Below are positions 8,412-18,387 of a DNA stretch of 64,000 nucleotides, piece by piece. The position numbers were made by a program, and so were the translations under genes. Below the pieces are notes generated by a model. That model was given only the letters and a program-made list of their open reading frames with translations. It did not search any database and was not told where the DNA came from. Location of the stretch: assembly GCA_016709495.1 (NCBI GenBank), contig JADJMS010000015.1, forward strand, positions 1 through 64,000, given 5' to 3'. The stretch's first letter is position 1. Each line of letters opens with the position of its first letter. This DNA is from Candidatus Dechloromonas phosphorivorans. GTDB lineage: Bacteria > Pseudomonadota > Gammaproteobacteria > Burkholderiales > Rhodocyclaceae.

Positions 8412-10013
8412 TCAGTAGTTCGAAAGCGACGAACCGGAACTCTGGGCGGCTGGGCTAACCGGGCGTCCGGCGGCATGCGCAACCAGTTCGGTGCGTTCCC
8501 CTTCGATTAGCTTGCCGTCGCGTCTGATGACGGTTTCGATGGCGAGAAAACCACGCATCTGCTCCGGTGCCACCCAGGCCGTACGTTCCAGCACGTCGCC
8601 ATTGCTCAGGTTGGTGCCGCGCACTTCTATTCGAAAGGCGTCGAAGGTGCCGGCGGCTAACGTGATTCGCTCGCGGCTGGCGACGCGGAGCTGGAATTCG
8701 TTGCTGACTTGGCGGCCATCGGCCAGGGTGACGATGAACTGGGCTGGCCAACGCTTGCCAAGCTGATAGTCGGCAATGAAAAACTGATAGGGCGTCCAGT
8801 GCCGGCCATCGGGTGCCCGAACATTGTTGCCAAATGGATCGCTGATATGCCCGTCGCTGAAGTGAACTTCATCGCCATCGATTCGGGTAATCGTTGTGTC
8901 GCTGCGGCTTGTTTCGGTGTGGCTGAGCAGGTCCAAACGGCGATAGGCATAGCGCTCGCCAACACCGTAGGCTTTTGTTACGCCTGTGTAGGGGGCGGGG
9001 AGTCCCGGTTTGTCCGGCGTGCAAACTTCGCCACCGTTGCTGCGCGGTTTGACCGGTTTTTCACCTTTGGCCGCGAGCAAGCGGTCGAGGCTGAATTGGG
9101 CGAGTTCGGCAAATTTTCCATTCGGACGCTGCCGAATAAAGGCTTCCAGTTGCTCTGGCGTACCACCGGCGCGCAGCTGTTGCCAACTCGCCAGATCGGA
9201 CTCGAATTCCTTGGCGGTGTCGCGGCTGCTTTGCCCGGGAAGGAATGAAAAGTCGGCTTCCAGCGAGGTGCTTTCCCAGGGGATTTGCTCACCCTGCGAG
9301 GTTTTGCGGACCGCAAGGCGAACCCGCTTGAAAACGTCTTCGACTGCCGCGCCAGGGATCAGCATTTCCTTCAACAGACGATCCGTGTACAGGCCGTGGC
9401 TGCCTTCACCATCTTCCGCCGTATTGCCGGGGGCTGTGGCGTAGGCGAGAAATGTGCCGGGTGGCGCATCAAGTTGCGACAGGCCGCGGTCATCGGTGCG
9501 GAAATCCGGGCCGAAAGGATTGTTGCGGCAGGCGTCGAGGATGATCAGGTTGAGTGCATTGCGGGCGCGGGTCAGGCCGTCGAGCAGCAGGCCGAGATCA
9601 ACTGCTTCGCTCTGGATATCGGCTTTGGAACGGATTTTTGCGTCGACTGGCAGCAGGAAATTGCGCCAGTTCAACTGGACGCCATGCCCGGCGTAGTAAA
9701 ACACGCCAACGCCCTTGTCACGGTTCAACGCCGCGCCGTAATTGCGGATTGCCTCCTGCAATTCACGCCGTCCGGCATCGAGCTTGAGGGTGACGGAGAA
9801 ACCGGCCTGGCGCAAGCGTTCAGCAATCGCTTGAGCATCATTTTTAGGGTTCACCAACGGGCCATTGAGGTACTGACTGTTGCCAATCACCAGCGCGTGG
9901 CGTGGCAGTTTGGTCAGGGCTGGCGTCGCTGAAGATTCAGCGGCCAAACTGCCGCTGATCAGCGTGGCAAATAGAACACTGGCGGCAACGGTAGTGCGAA
10001 CAAAACGATGCAT
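8412..10013 (-). CDS. Secreted caspase-like (peptidase C14 / metacaspase) protein
   Basis: A 533-residue protein with an N-terminal signal peptide (about residues 1-25, ending SGSLAAES) and a caspase-fold domain (about 38-260). The catalytic dyad is visible: His in FYYAGHGVQL and Cys in LIILDACRNNPFG. The second half (about 300-520) is rich in Thr, Arg and Gly, looks like a beta-rich domain, and I do not recognise it. Being exported, it may act in the periplasm. No toxin or effector gene is next to it. Confidence 0.85.
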   Translation of the reverse strand: MHRFVRTTVAASVLFATLISGSLAAESSATPALTKLPRHALVIGNSQYLNGPLVNPKNDAQAIAERLRQAGFSVTLKLDAGRRELQEAIRNYGAALNRDKGVGVFYYAGHGVQLNWRNFLLPVDAKIRSKADIQSEAVDLGLLLDGLTRARNALNLIILDACRNNPFGPDFRTDDRGLSQLDAPPGTFLAYATAPGNTAEDGEGSHGLYTDRLLKEMLIPGAAVEDVFKRVRLAVRKTSQGEQIPWESTSLEADFSFLPGQSSRDTAKEFESDLASWQQLRAGGTPEQLEAFIRQRPNGKFAELAQFSLDRLLAAKGEKPVKPRSNGGEVCTPDKPGLPAPYTGVTKAYGVGERYAYRRLDLLSHTETSRSDTTITRIDGDEVHFSDGHISDPFGNNVRAPDGRHWTPYQFFIADYQLGKRWPAQFIVTLADGRQVSNEFQLRVASRERITLAAGTFDAFRIEVRGTNLSNGDVLERTAWVAPEQMRGFLAIETVIRRDGKLIEGERTELVAHAAGRPVSPAAQSSGSSLSNY

Positions 10014-10024
10014 GCTTTACCCTT

Positions 10025-11200
10025 TCAAAAGGCCGAAATTCCGGTGATCGCCCGGCCGAGAATCAGTGCGTGAATATCGTGCGTGCCTTCGTAGGTATTG
10101 ACGACTTCGAGATTGACGACATGTCGGATGACACCGAAATCATCGCTAATGCCATTGCCGCCCAGCATGTCGCGTGCCGTGCGGGCAATGTCGAGCGCCT
10201 TGCCGCAGGAGTTGCGTTTGAGCATAGAGACGTTTTCCGGGCAGGCGCTGCCGTCGTCCATCATGCGGCCTAGACGCAGCACACTCTGGATGCCAATTGA
10301 AATCTCGGTCTGCATGTCGACCAGCTTTTTCTGGACCAACTGGTTGGAGGCCAGCGGGCGATTAAACTGCTTGCGGTCCAGCGTGTATTGCCTTGCCGTA
10401 TGCCAGCAGGCTTCGGCCGCGCCGAGAGCGCCCCAGGAAATGCCGTAGCGGGCGGCGTTCAGGCAGGTGAACGGGCCTTTGAGGCCGGCGACGCCGGGCA
10501 GCAGGTTCTCGCTCGGTACGAAGACCTCGTCCATGACGATCTCGCCGGTGATCGAAGCACGCAGGCCGACCTTGCCGTGAATGACCGGGGCACTGAGCCC
10601 GGCCATGCCCTTGTCGAGAATGAAGCCGCGAATGATGCCTTCGTCATCCTTTGCCCAGACAACGAAGACATCAGCAATCGGCGCATTGGTAATCCACATC
10701 TTGCTGCCCGACAGCTTCCAGCCGCCCGGCACGGCGCGGGCGCGCGTGCTCAGGCTGCCAGGGTCGGAGCCGGAATCCGGCTCGGTCAGGCCGAAGCAGC
10801 CGATCAGCTTGCCCTGGCCGAGGCCGGGCAGGTATTTCTGCTTCTGTTCTTCCGAGCCAAAAGCAAAGATCGGCAGCATGACCAGCGACGATTGCACGCT
10901 GAGCATCGAGCGGTAGCCAGAATCAACGTATTCGACTTCGCGGGCGATCAGGCCGTACGACACGTAGTTGAGTCCGGCACCACCGTACTGCGGCGGCAGC
11001 GTCGCGCCGAGCAGCCCCATGTCGCCCATCTCACGGAATATGGCCGGATCAGTATGTTCGTTGCGGAAAGCATCGCGAATACGTGGTTTGAGTGCTTTCA
11101 GGGCAAAGTCACGCGCCGCATTGCGCACCTGACGCTCGTCGGCGGCGAGTTGGCTGTCGAGAAGGAAAGGGTCTTCCCAGTTGAACGACGGCTTAGCCAC
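10025..11200 (-). CDS. gcdH: Glutaryl-CoA dehydrogenase
   Basis: An acyl-CoA dehydrogenase of about 391 residues that oxidises and decarboxylates glutaryl-CoA to crotonyl-CoA in lysine, tryptophan or aromatic-acid breakdown. Subfamily features are GCFGLTEPDSGSDPGS, the FAD-binding middle domain, and the C-terminal NTYEGTHDIHALILGRAITG with the catalytic Glu. I take the GTG at 11200 as start because the product then begins AKPSFNWEDPFLLDSQL like other GcdH proteins; the longer reading begins with TTG inside proA. It overlaps the proA stop by eight bases. Confidence 0.9.
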   Translation of the reverse strand: MAKPSFNWEDPFLLDSQLAADERQVRNAARDFALKALKPRIRDAFRNEHTDPAIFREMGDMGLLGATLPPQYGGAGLNYVSYGLIAREVEYVDSGYRSMLSVQSSLVMLPIFAFGSEEQKQKYLPGLGQGKLIGCFGLTEPDSGSDPGSLSTRARAVPGGWKLSGSKMWITNAPIADVFVVWAKDDEGIIRGFILDKGMAGLSAPVIHGKVGLRASITGEIVMDEVFVPSENLLPGVAGLKGPFTCLNAARYGISWGALGAAEACWHTARQYTLDRKQFNRPLASNQLVQKKLVDMQTEISIGIQSVLRLGRMMDDGSACPENVSMLKRNSCGKALDIARTARDMLGGNGISDDFGVIRHVVNLEVVNTYEGTHDIHALILGRAITGISAF

Positions 11201-12449
11201 GAACGTGCCCGTCGCCCAATACAACCCATTTCTGGCTGGTCAGTCCTTCCAGACCCACCGGGCCACGGGCGTGGATCTTGTCGGTGGAAATGCCGATTTC
11301 GGCGCCCAGGCCGTACTCGAAACCATCGGCAAAGCGCGTCGAGGCGTTGATCATGACCGAGGCCGAATCGACTTCGCGCAGGAAGCGCATCGCTTTCGGA
11401 TGGTTGTCGGTGACGATGGCTTCGGTGTGGTGCGATGAATACTGGTTGATGTGGCTGATCGCCTCATCGATGCCGGAAACCACCTTGACCGAAATGATCG
11501 GGGCGAGGAATTCGGTGTAATAGTCCTCGTCAGTCGCCGGCTTGGCCTCTTTGACAATGGCGCAAGTCTCGGCACAACCACGGATTTCGACGCCCTTGGC
11601 GCTCAGCATGTGGGCAATCGGCGGCAGCAGCATGGCGGCGACGGAACGGTCGACGAGCAGCGATTCGGCTGTGTTGCAGGTGCCGTAGCGCTGGGTCTTG
11701 GCGTTCTCGACGATCTTCAGCGCCTTGTTGGGGTCGGCTTCCTCTTCCAGATAAACGTGGCAGTTGCCGTCGAGATGCTGGATCATCGGCACGCGGCATT
11801 CGGCGAGCAGGCGGGCAATCAGGCCTTTGCCCCCGCGCGGCACGATGACATCGACGAATTCGCGCATCGTAATTAGTTCGCCAACGGCAGCGCGGTCGGT
11901 GGTGTTGATGACTTGCACGCATTCGGCCGGCAGGCCAGCCGTTTGCAAGCCTTCCTGAACCAGTGCGGCAATCGCCCGGTTGGAGCGGATGGCTTCCGAA
12001 CCGCCGCGCAGGATGGCGGCGTTGCCGGATTTCAGACACAGTGCGGCGGCATCGGCGGTCACATTGGGCCGTGCTTCGTAAATGATGCCGACGACGCCGA
12101 GCGGCACGCGCATTTTGCCAACCTGGATGCCGGACGGTTGAAACTTGAATTCGCCCATTTCACCAATCGGATCGGGCAGGGTGGCGACTTGTTCGACGCC
12201 TTCGGCCATGCTGTCCACGCCTTTTTCGGAAAGGGTCAAGCGGTCGATCATGGCCGGCTCAAGACCGGCAACGCGGGCGGCGGCCAGATCTTCCTGGTTG
12301 GCGCTGACGAGCGCGGCTTTTTCGCGGCGGATGGCGGCGGCAATGGCGAGCAGGGCGGCGTTCTTTTCAGCGGTCGAGGCGGTGGCCAAACGGCGCGAGG
12401 CGGCACGCGCCTGACGCCCGACGGTCTGCATGTAGTCTTTGATGTCCAT
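11193..12449 (-). CDS. proA: Gamma-glutamyl phosphate reductase ProA
   Basis: A 418-residue NADPH-dependent reductase that turns gamma-glutamyl phosphate into glutamate semialdehyde in proline synthesis. The catalytic Cys lies in KTQRYGTCNTAESLLV, and PLGVVGIIYEARPNVT and KSGNAAILRGGSEA are typical of the family. Length is normal. The proB partner is not next to it. The small Cys-rich gene diverges upstream. Confidence 0.94.
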   Translation of the reverse strand: MDIKDYMQTVGRQARAASRRLATASTAEKNAALLAIAAAIRREKAALVSANQEDLAAARVAGLEPAMIDRLTLSEKGVDSMAEGVEQVATLPDPIGEMGEFKFQPSGIQVGKMRVPLGVVGIIYEARPNVTADAAALCLKSGNAAILRGGSEAIRSNRAIAALVQEGLQTAGLPAECVQVINTTDRAAVGELITMREFVDVIVPRGGKGLIARLLAECRVPMIQHLDGNCHVYLEEEADPNKALKIVENAKTQRYGTCNTAESLLVDRSVAAMLLPPIAHMLSAKGVEIRGCAETCAIVKEAKPATDEDYYTEFLAPIISVKVVSGIDEAISHINQYSSHHTEAIVTDNHPKAMRFLREVDSASVMINASTRFADGFEYGLGAEIGISTDKIHARGPVGLEGLTSQKWVVLGDGHVRG

Positions 12450-12561
12450 GATTTTCAGTGGCGGGGCAAAAGATCATTATAGCCAGCTAAATTACTGGGA
12501 ACTTCCGGAAGCGGGTAAACTCTTATCCGCTACGATAGCAGGGCTTTACATCGGGGACGAA

Positions 12562-12798
12562 ATGGCTGAAAAATTGATATTGCCGACCGAGATCAAGGTC
12601 TGTGCAACATGTAGTTACTGGGATGGCGAGCGCCAGGTTGATGGCGAAATGAAGGTGGTCGTGGTGGCTGATGATTGCTCGGGCGTATGTCTGGTGCAGG
12701 AAACGCAAAAGCACGCACTACAGGATGTGCGCAAGGAATGTTCGTGTATTTGGGAAGATCTGGAGCCGGACGAAGCGGCGGAAGAGCCTAAACCCTGA
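12562..12798 (+). CDS. Small conserved Cys-rich protein, function unknown
   Basis: A 78-residue soluble protein starting MAEKLILPTEIK. Six Cys residues in CATCSYW, DDCSGVC and ECSCIW could bind a metal; the C-terminus is acidic (DLEPDEAAEEPKP). I use the ATG at 12562 because GGGGA lies upstream; a longer reading from 12439 would overlap the proA start and has no ribosome site. I do not recognise a named family. It meets the reconstructed 3' end of holA with no gap. Confidence 0.6.
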   Translation: MAEKLILPTEIKVCATCSYWDGERQVDGEMKVVVVADDCSGVCLVQETQKHALQDVRKECSCIWEDLEPDEAAEEPKP

Positions 12799-13808
12799 TT
12801 ATTTCCTGGTACACAGGTGCAAACCGAGGCGCAGGAACTCTTCCCAAATGTTTCCACGACCGATGCCCTTTGGCTAGCAGGTCGATTTTTCCCGCATGTT
12901 GCAGCGCCGTTTCAAGTGTTACGGTCGACAGCCGTTGCAAGGGCTTTTTTTATCGGCGTTGCGCGTGGCCCCCAAACCTTGGCATCCTTGAGCAGCGCGT
13001 CGATCGGTTTGCCGGCATCCAGGCCATTACGGATCACGGCCAGCGCCCTGATTTCCTCACTCATGGCCCAAAGCACCAAGGGGGGCGCCTCGCCTTCATG
13101 CATCAAACCATTCAGCGTGCGTGACAGGCGTGCCACGTCGCCAGCCAGCAGCGCCTCGCGCAAACCTTCAATGTCATAACGCGCAACGTTCAGTACCGCC
13201 TCACGAACCTGTGTCGTGCTGAGTTCGCCGGGCGGGTAAAGCAGGCCAAGTTTCTGGATTTCCTGATGCGCGGCGAGCAAATTGCCCTCAACGCGTTCAG
13301 CAATGAATTTCAGGCTTTCCTGATCGGCGCTTTGTTTCTGGCGGCGCAGGCGACCGGCGATCCAGATCGGTAAATCGGCCAGCGCCGGCGCCATCAGCTT
13401 GATGGCGACGCCGGCATTGACCAGCGCGGTGAACCAGACCGCCTTTTCCTCGCGCCAGTCGAGTTCGGGCAAGGTGATCAGCAGCAGGTTGTCCATCGAC
13501 AGGTTCTGGCACCACTGCTGCAATGCGGCGCTGCCTTCCTTGCCCACCTTGCCGGTGGGAACGCGCAAATCGATCATTTTTTTATCGCCGAATAGCGACA
13601 TGTTGCCGCCGGCAGCCAGCAATTGGCCCCAGTCGAATTGCGGCAGAACCGTCATCACCTCGCGCTCGCTGTAACCCTGCTGGCGAGCCTTGACGCGAAT
13701 TGTGTCGGCAGCTTCGATGACCAGCAGCGGCTCGTCGCCGTAGAGCACGTAGAGCGGGCGCAAGTCACGTTCGAGGTGGGCGGCGAGTTGTTCGCCCTTG
13801 AGCAACAT
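12799..13808 (-). CDS. holA: DNA polymerase III delta subunit HolA (two frameshifts)
   Basis: The clamp-loader subunit that opens the beta sliding clamp. The continuous part (12912-13808, 298 codons) has MLLKGEQLAAHLERDLRPLY and the LYGDEPLLVIEAAD start of the family. The frame closes early, but the missing C-terminus is present in other frames: removing one A from the A7 run near 12950 and one G near 12859 restores PLQRLSTVTLETALQHAGK and WEEFLRLGLHL, ending at a TAA at 12799-12801. The total, about 336 residues, is normal. HolA is essential, so assembly errors are likely. Its start overlaps the lptE stop by one base. Confidence 0.85.
12918..12929 (+). repeat. Dispersed uptake-sequence-like 12-mer, one mismatch
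   Basis: GTTACGGTCGAC, one base from consensus, in the restored 3' part of holA. A run of seven T residues follows after 15 bases, the same spacing as in exact copies. Confidence 0.65.
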
Positions 13809-14344
13809 TACTCGGCTTCTTCGAGGTCGGGATTTTTCGGTTTGATGATGCTCAGGCGGCGCATGATCTGGTTGACCAGATCATTGTTCATGTCGCGCCA
13901 GAGCAGGCCTTCTTCAAGATCCTTGGCGAGAATGTTTGAGTCATCAAAGCTAATGTCCCGCGACAGGTTGATTTCGTTCGGCGGCACCAGCACCAGCCCC
14001 TTGGCGTTAACCATGCGGAAGGTGTAATTGAGTTGCAAGCGATATTCGCGCACCCGGCCTTGGGCATTAACGCTGAGAATGGTCTTCTGGCGGCTATCCG
14101 CCAATTGCTGGAAGGTGGCATCGGCCATTTTGGGGTCGTCGACCAGTTCGCTGCTGCCGGCTGCATTGATATAACGTTCGAGCCAGATACGCACGTCAGC
14201 GGTTTCCGGCAGCGCGATATGCATTGTCTTGTAAGGCAGGTTGCCACTTTTCGTTCCGCGCAACTGAAAGCCGCAGCCGGCCAGGGCTAGCGCAGGAAGA
14301 ACAGCGAGCAGACGGCGGCGGGAAAGGGGCGCGGTGAGTGGCAT
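13808..14344 (-). CDS. lptE: LPS-assembly lipoprotein LptE
   Basis: A 178-residue outer-membrane lipoprotein that plugs the LptD barrel and helps deliver lipopolysaccharide to the cell surface. The signal peptide ends in the lipobox LALAGCGFQLRG, with FQLRG right after the Cys as in other LptE proteins. The position between leuS and holA on the same strand is the conserved proteobacterial order and supports the call. Confidence 0.9.
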   Translation of the reverse strand: MPLTAPLSRRRLLAVLPALALAGCGFQLRGTKSGNLPYKTMHIALPETADVRIWLERYINAAGSSELVDDPKMADATFQQLADSRQKTILSVNAQGRVREYRLQLNYTFRMVNAKGLVLVPPNEINLSRDISFDDSNILAKDLEEGLLWRDMNNDLVNQIMRRLSIIKPKNPDLEEAE

Positions 14345-14352
14345 GCTGAGCC

Positions 14353-16963
14353 TTAAACGACGATGTTGACCAGACGGCCCGGCACGACGACAACCTTCTT
14401 CGCCGGCTTGCCTTCCATGAACTTGACGGCGCCTTCCGAGGCCAGCGCGGCGGCTTCGATGCTTGCCTTGTCGGCCTCGGCAGAAACGCGGATGGAGCCG
14501 CGCAGCTTGCCGTTGACCTGCACCATCAGCTCGATTTCATCCTGCTTGAGCGCCGCCGGATCGGCCTTCGGGAAGGGCTGCACGCCGGCATCCTGGCCCG
14601 GCTTCAGTTCGGCATAAAGCGCCTGACCGATGTGCGGGACGATGGGGAAGAGCAGCAAGGCGATACTTTCCAGCGTTTCCTGCGCCAGCGCACGGCCGGC
14701 GGTATCGTTCGAATTGGCCTTGTCAAAGGCATTGAGCAATTCCATGACGGCGGCGATGGCGGTGTTGAACTGCTTGCGCCGGCCGTAATCGTCGGCCACC
14801 TTGCCCATGGTCTGGTGCAGTTTGCGTCGCAGGTCGGCCTGGTTGGCGGTTAAGCCATCGTTGCTGCTGCAGGCGGTGACCAGGCCCATTTGCACGTGGT
14901 CGTAAGTCGTCTTCCACAGGCGACGCAGGAAGCGGTAAGCGCCTTCGACGCCGGCGTCGGACCATTCCAGCGACTGATCGGGCGGCGAGGCGAACATGAT
15001 GAACAGGCGAGCCGTGTCGGCGCCGTACTGGTCAATCAGAGATTGCGGGTCGACGCCGTTGTTCTTCGACTTCGACATCTTCTCGGTGCCGCCGATGACC
15101 ACCGGCAGGCCGTCTGCCTTGAGCGTGGCGCCGGTTGGGCGGCCCTTTTCATCGGTGACGACATTGACATCGGCCGGGTTGATCCACAGCTTCTTGCCGC
15201 CGTCGAGGTCGCGGTAGAAGGTTGGGGCGACGACCATGCCCTGGGTCAGCAGGTTGGCGAACGGTTCGCCGAGATCACCGATTAGGCCGACATCGCGCAT
15301 CAGCTTGGTGAAGAAGCGCGAGTACAGGAGGTGGAGGATGGCGTGCTCGATGCCGCCGATGTACTGGTCGATACCGCCCTTGCACCAGTAGGCGACGCGC
15401 TCGTCGACCATGGCCGTGGTGTTGTCCGGGCAGGCGTAGCGCAGGAAGTACCAGGACGACTCGAAGAAAGTGTCCATGGTGTCGGTTTCGCGCCGGGCGT
15501 CGCCGCCGCACTTCGGGCACTTGCATTCGTAGAACTCGGGCATCTTGGCCAGCGGCGAACCGGCGCCGGTGATCTCGACGTTTTCGGGCAGGACGACCGG
15601 CAACTGGTCGTCGGGCACCGGCACGTCGCCACAGGTCTTGCAGTGGATGATCGGGATCGGGCAGCCCCAGTAGCGCTGGCGGGAAATGCCCCAGTCGCGC
15701 AGGCGGAACTGCACCTTCTTGTCGCCGAGTTGCTTGGCGGCGAGGTCGGCGGCGATGGCGTCGACGGCGGCTTCGTAACCGAGGCCGTCGTACTTGCCGG
15801 AATTGATCAGCTTGCCGCGCTGCTTGTCGGCGTACCACTCGGCCCAGGCTTCGTGGCTGAACGAGGTTTCGCCGTCAACGGCGACGACCTGCTTGATCGG
15901 CAAGTTGTACTTCAACGCAAAGGCGAAATCGCGTTCGTCGTGGGCCGGCACGGCCATCACGGCGCCATCGCCATAGCTCATCAGCACGTAGTTGCCGACC
16001 CAGACTTCGACCTCTTGGCCGGTCAGCGGATGGCTGACGTAGATGCCGGTCGGCATGCCCTTCTTTTCCATCGTCGCGATGTCGGCTTCGGCGACGCCGC
16101 CCTTCTTGCATTCCTCGATGAAGGCGGCCAGTTCCGGGTTGTTGGCGGCGGCTTTGGTGGCCAGCGGATGTTCGGCGGCGACGGCGACGAAGGTGACGCC
16201 CATGATGGTGTCGGCGCGGGTGGTGAATACCCACAGTTTTTCTTCCGGGTTTGCTGCCAGCGGGAAGGCGAAGCGCACGCCGGTGCTCTTGCCGATCCAG
16301 TTCTTCTGCATCAGGCGGACCTGTTCCGGCCAGCCCGGCAGGTTGTCGAGTTCGGTCAGCAGTTCTTCGGCGTAGGCGGTGATCTTCATGTAATACATGG
16401 GGATCTCGCGCTTTTCGATCAGCGCGCCGGAGCGCCAGCCGCGGCCGTCGATGACCTGCTCGTTGGCGAGCACGGTGTGATCGACCGGGTCCCAGTTCAC
16501 GGTGCCGAGCTTCTTGTAAACCAGGCCCTTTTCGTAGAGGCGGGTGAACAGCCACTGTTCCCAGCGGTAGTACTCGGGCGTGCAGGTGGCGAATTCGCGT
16601 TCCCAGTCGATGGCGAAGCCGAGCGACTTGAGCTGGTGCGCATGTAGTCGATATTGGAATAAGTCCAGCCAGCCGGCGGCACATTATTTTGCAGTGCAGC
16701 ATTTTCGGCCGGCATGCCGAAGGCGTCCCAGCCCATCGGTTGCAGCACATTGAAGCCCTGCATCTTGTGGAAGCGCGAGAGCACGTCGCCGATGGTATAG
16801 TTCCGCACGTGGCCCATGTGCAGCTTGCCCGACGGGTAGGGAACATCGACAGGCAGTAGTATTTGGGCTTGCTGGTGTCTTCGATGGCACGGGCGGCACC
16901 GGTTTTGTTCCAGTGCGTCTGGGCGGCGCGTTCGATGTCGGCTGGGGCGTATTTGTCCTGCAT
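14353..16963 (-). CDS. leuS: Leucyl-tRNA synthetase (two frameshifts)
   Basis: Class I synthetase that charges tRNA(Leu), about 870 residues when rejoined, the normal length. The first part begins MQDKYAPADIERAAQTHWNK; one base is missing near 16840, after which the HIGH-type motif KLHMGHVRNYTIGD is read. A second base is missing near 16638, after which the frame runs to 14353 through the editing domain and the KMSKSKNNGVDP catalytic loop. Because the enzyme is essential and nothing else is decayed, I read these as assembly deletions. It leads the leuS-lptE-holA operon. Confidence 0.92.
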
Positions 16964-17029
16964 GGGTATGTGCTCAAAAATCTTGAAGTAAGCCCGGAAT
17001 TATACCGGTTGAACCTGTTTGGAGAGGCG

Positions 17030-17905
17030 ATGGGGGCGATGCTAAGAAGTAGCTTGGTGATTTTTGGACTGTTTTCGGCGTGGACCGCATCTGCCGCACC
17101 GAATGCGGTAGTTGATGCATTGCAGGCGCCGGCTTGGCTCGAACGCGGCGAGCGGCGTTTACCGCTGGTGCCCGGAATGGTGCTCGAAAACCGGGATCGC
17201 GTGCTGACCGGTAATGGGGCGCGCGCCATTATTCAACTGGCCGATGGCAGTGCCGTCAAACTTGGCGAAAACGTCAATGTTGCGGTTAACGCCATGAAAC
17301 AGGAAAAAAATGGCTCATTTGCCGCCGCGCTCGATGTGGTCAAAGGTGCGTTTCGCCTGACGACCGATATTTTTCGCAAATATCAAACCCAGCGTGCGAT
17401 CAATGTGCGCACCGGTACGGTGACGATTGGTATTCGCGGTACCGATCTTTGGGGTCGTTCTGATCACGAACGTGATTTCGTCTGCTTGCTGGAAGGCAGG
17501 ATTGCGGTTAGCCACCCGATGGGCGAGCCGACCGAGTTGAACGAACCTTTGCAGTTTTATGGTGCCAACAAAGGCCAGGCACCGGGGCCGGTTGCCTTGG
17601 TGGACAAAGAGCAGCTGGCCAAGTGGGCGCTGGAAACCGAATTGCAAAATGGAGCCGGCGTGCAGCAGCAAGGTGGTCGCTGGGGCTTGCGTTTCGGGCA
17701 ATACGACAAGGAAGAAACGCTGGCCTTGTACGACAAGCTAAATGCCTCTGGTTACGCAGCCAAGATCAAGCCGCTCCGCGTGGCGGGCGGCTACTCTTAC
17801 GAAGTGCGCCTGGGACTACTGGTGACCGAACGCGAGGCGCGTGCGCTAGCCGACAAGTTAACGCGGGACCTGCATGTACCCGCGCCGAACCTTAGTCGGC
17901 TTTAG
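17030..17905 (+). CDS. Exported FecR-domain protein with C-terminal SPOR-like domain
   Basis: About 291 residues. A signal peptide (MLRSSLVIFGLFSAWTASAA) is followed by a FecR domain (about 35-150; RVLTGNGARAIIQLADGSAVKLG, INVRTGTVTIGIRGTDLW). The end (about 210-285) has the SPOR pattern WGLRFGQYDKEETLALYDKL...YEVRLG, which binds denuded peptidoglycan. Unlike FecR sigma-regulators it has no N-terminal cytoplasmic domain, so it is probably a periplasmic or cell-wall protein. The ATG at 17030 is chosen because GGAGAG precedes it; a longer reading from 16913 runs into leuS. Confidence 0.75.
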   Translation: MGAMLRSSLVIFGLFSAWTASAAPNAVVDALQAPAWLERGERRLPLVPGMVLENRDRVLTGNGARAIIQLADGSAVKLGENVNVAVNAMKQEKNGSFAAALDVVKGAFRLTTDIFRKYQTQRAINVRTGTVTIGIRGTDLWGRSDHERDFVCLLEGRIAVSHPMGEPTELNEPLQFYGANKGQAPGPVALVDKEQLAKWALETELQNGAGVQQQGGRWGLRFGQYDKEETLALYDKLNASGYAAKIKPLRVAGGYSYEVRLGLLVTEREARALADKLTRDLHVPAPNLSRL

Positions 17906-17915
17906 CGTCGCCCGG

Positions 17916-18257
17916 TCACGCCGCTTTTTTTAGCGGGTTGAGGTTTTCCCAGTTGCTTTGCCAGAGCCGGTAAGTGCTTTGCGCTGCGATCATCGAGAGC
18001 AGCGACATCCGGGTCTGGTGCTGCCACATCCATGACAGGCGAGGTGCTTGCGTCAGGCCGTAGCTGGGTGTGCAACCGACTTCTTCTTCGACAATGCTCA
18101 AAAAACGTTTAACCGCCAGACCCCAATAGTCGGAGCCTTCAGGTTTGCCGGTGATAAGCTCAGCCTCGGAGGCGGCGCGGCGCCAGAGTTTTAGGGCCAG
18201 TTCATCGCTGATACCGGCTTTCCTGGCGATCCAGGGGAGAATTTTAGGTGCTTGCAT
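17916..18257 (-). CDS. Conserved hypothetical protein
   Basis: A 113-residue soluble protein starting MQAPKILPWIARKAGISDELALKLWRRA. AAGGAG sits well placed before the ATG at 18257; a longer in-frame reading to 18440 has no ribosome site and looks non-coding. It is Trp-rich (six or more) and helical, with no motif I recognise. It diverges from uvrD across a 239-base region that holds several inverted repeats. Confidence 0.6.
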   Translation of the reverse strand: MQAPKILPWIARKAGISDELALKLWRRAASEAELITGKPEGSDYWGLAVKRFLSIVEEEVGCTPSYGLTQAPRLSWMWQHQTRMSLLSMIAAQSTYRLWQSNWENLNPLKKAA

Positions 18258-18325
18258 GCTGTTACTCCTTATTACTCTGTGGGGGTATCCACTTGCTGTT
18301 TTGATTGCCTCTTTGGGCAAAAGTT

Positions 18326-18340
18326 TTGTGCGGTGCACAA
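18326..18340. promoter_or_regulatory. Inverted repeat TTGTGC-N3-GCACAA
   Basis: Perfect six-base arms around a three-base centre in the intergenic region between the divergent hypothetical gene and uvrD. The same half-site recurs at 18388-18418, suggesting a repeated operator for a dimeric regulator. The regulator is unknown. Confidence 0.45.
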
Positions 18341-18349
18341 TTTGTTTTG

Positions 18350-18363
18350 GGAAGTATACTTCC
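18350..18363. promoter_or_regulatory. Perfect 14-bp palindrome GGAAGTATACTTCC
   Basis: A fully self-complementary 14-mer in the hypothetical/uvrD intergenic region, nine bases from the TTGTGC inverted repeat. It does not match the CTGT-N8-ACAG LexA consensus. It may be an operator for either divergent gene. Confidence 0.45.
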
Positions 18364-18387
18364 GGCTCAAACGCTATTGTGTGAAAT

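Noticed and set aside
15331..16647. A 438-codon open frame on the plus strand
   Set aside because: It is antisense to leuS, which explains the region; GC-rich third positions open such shadow frames.
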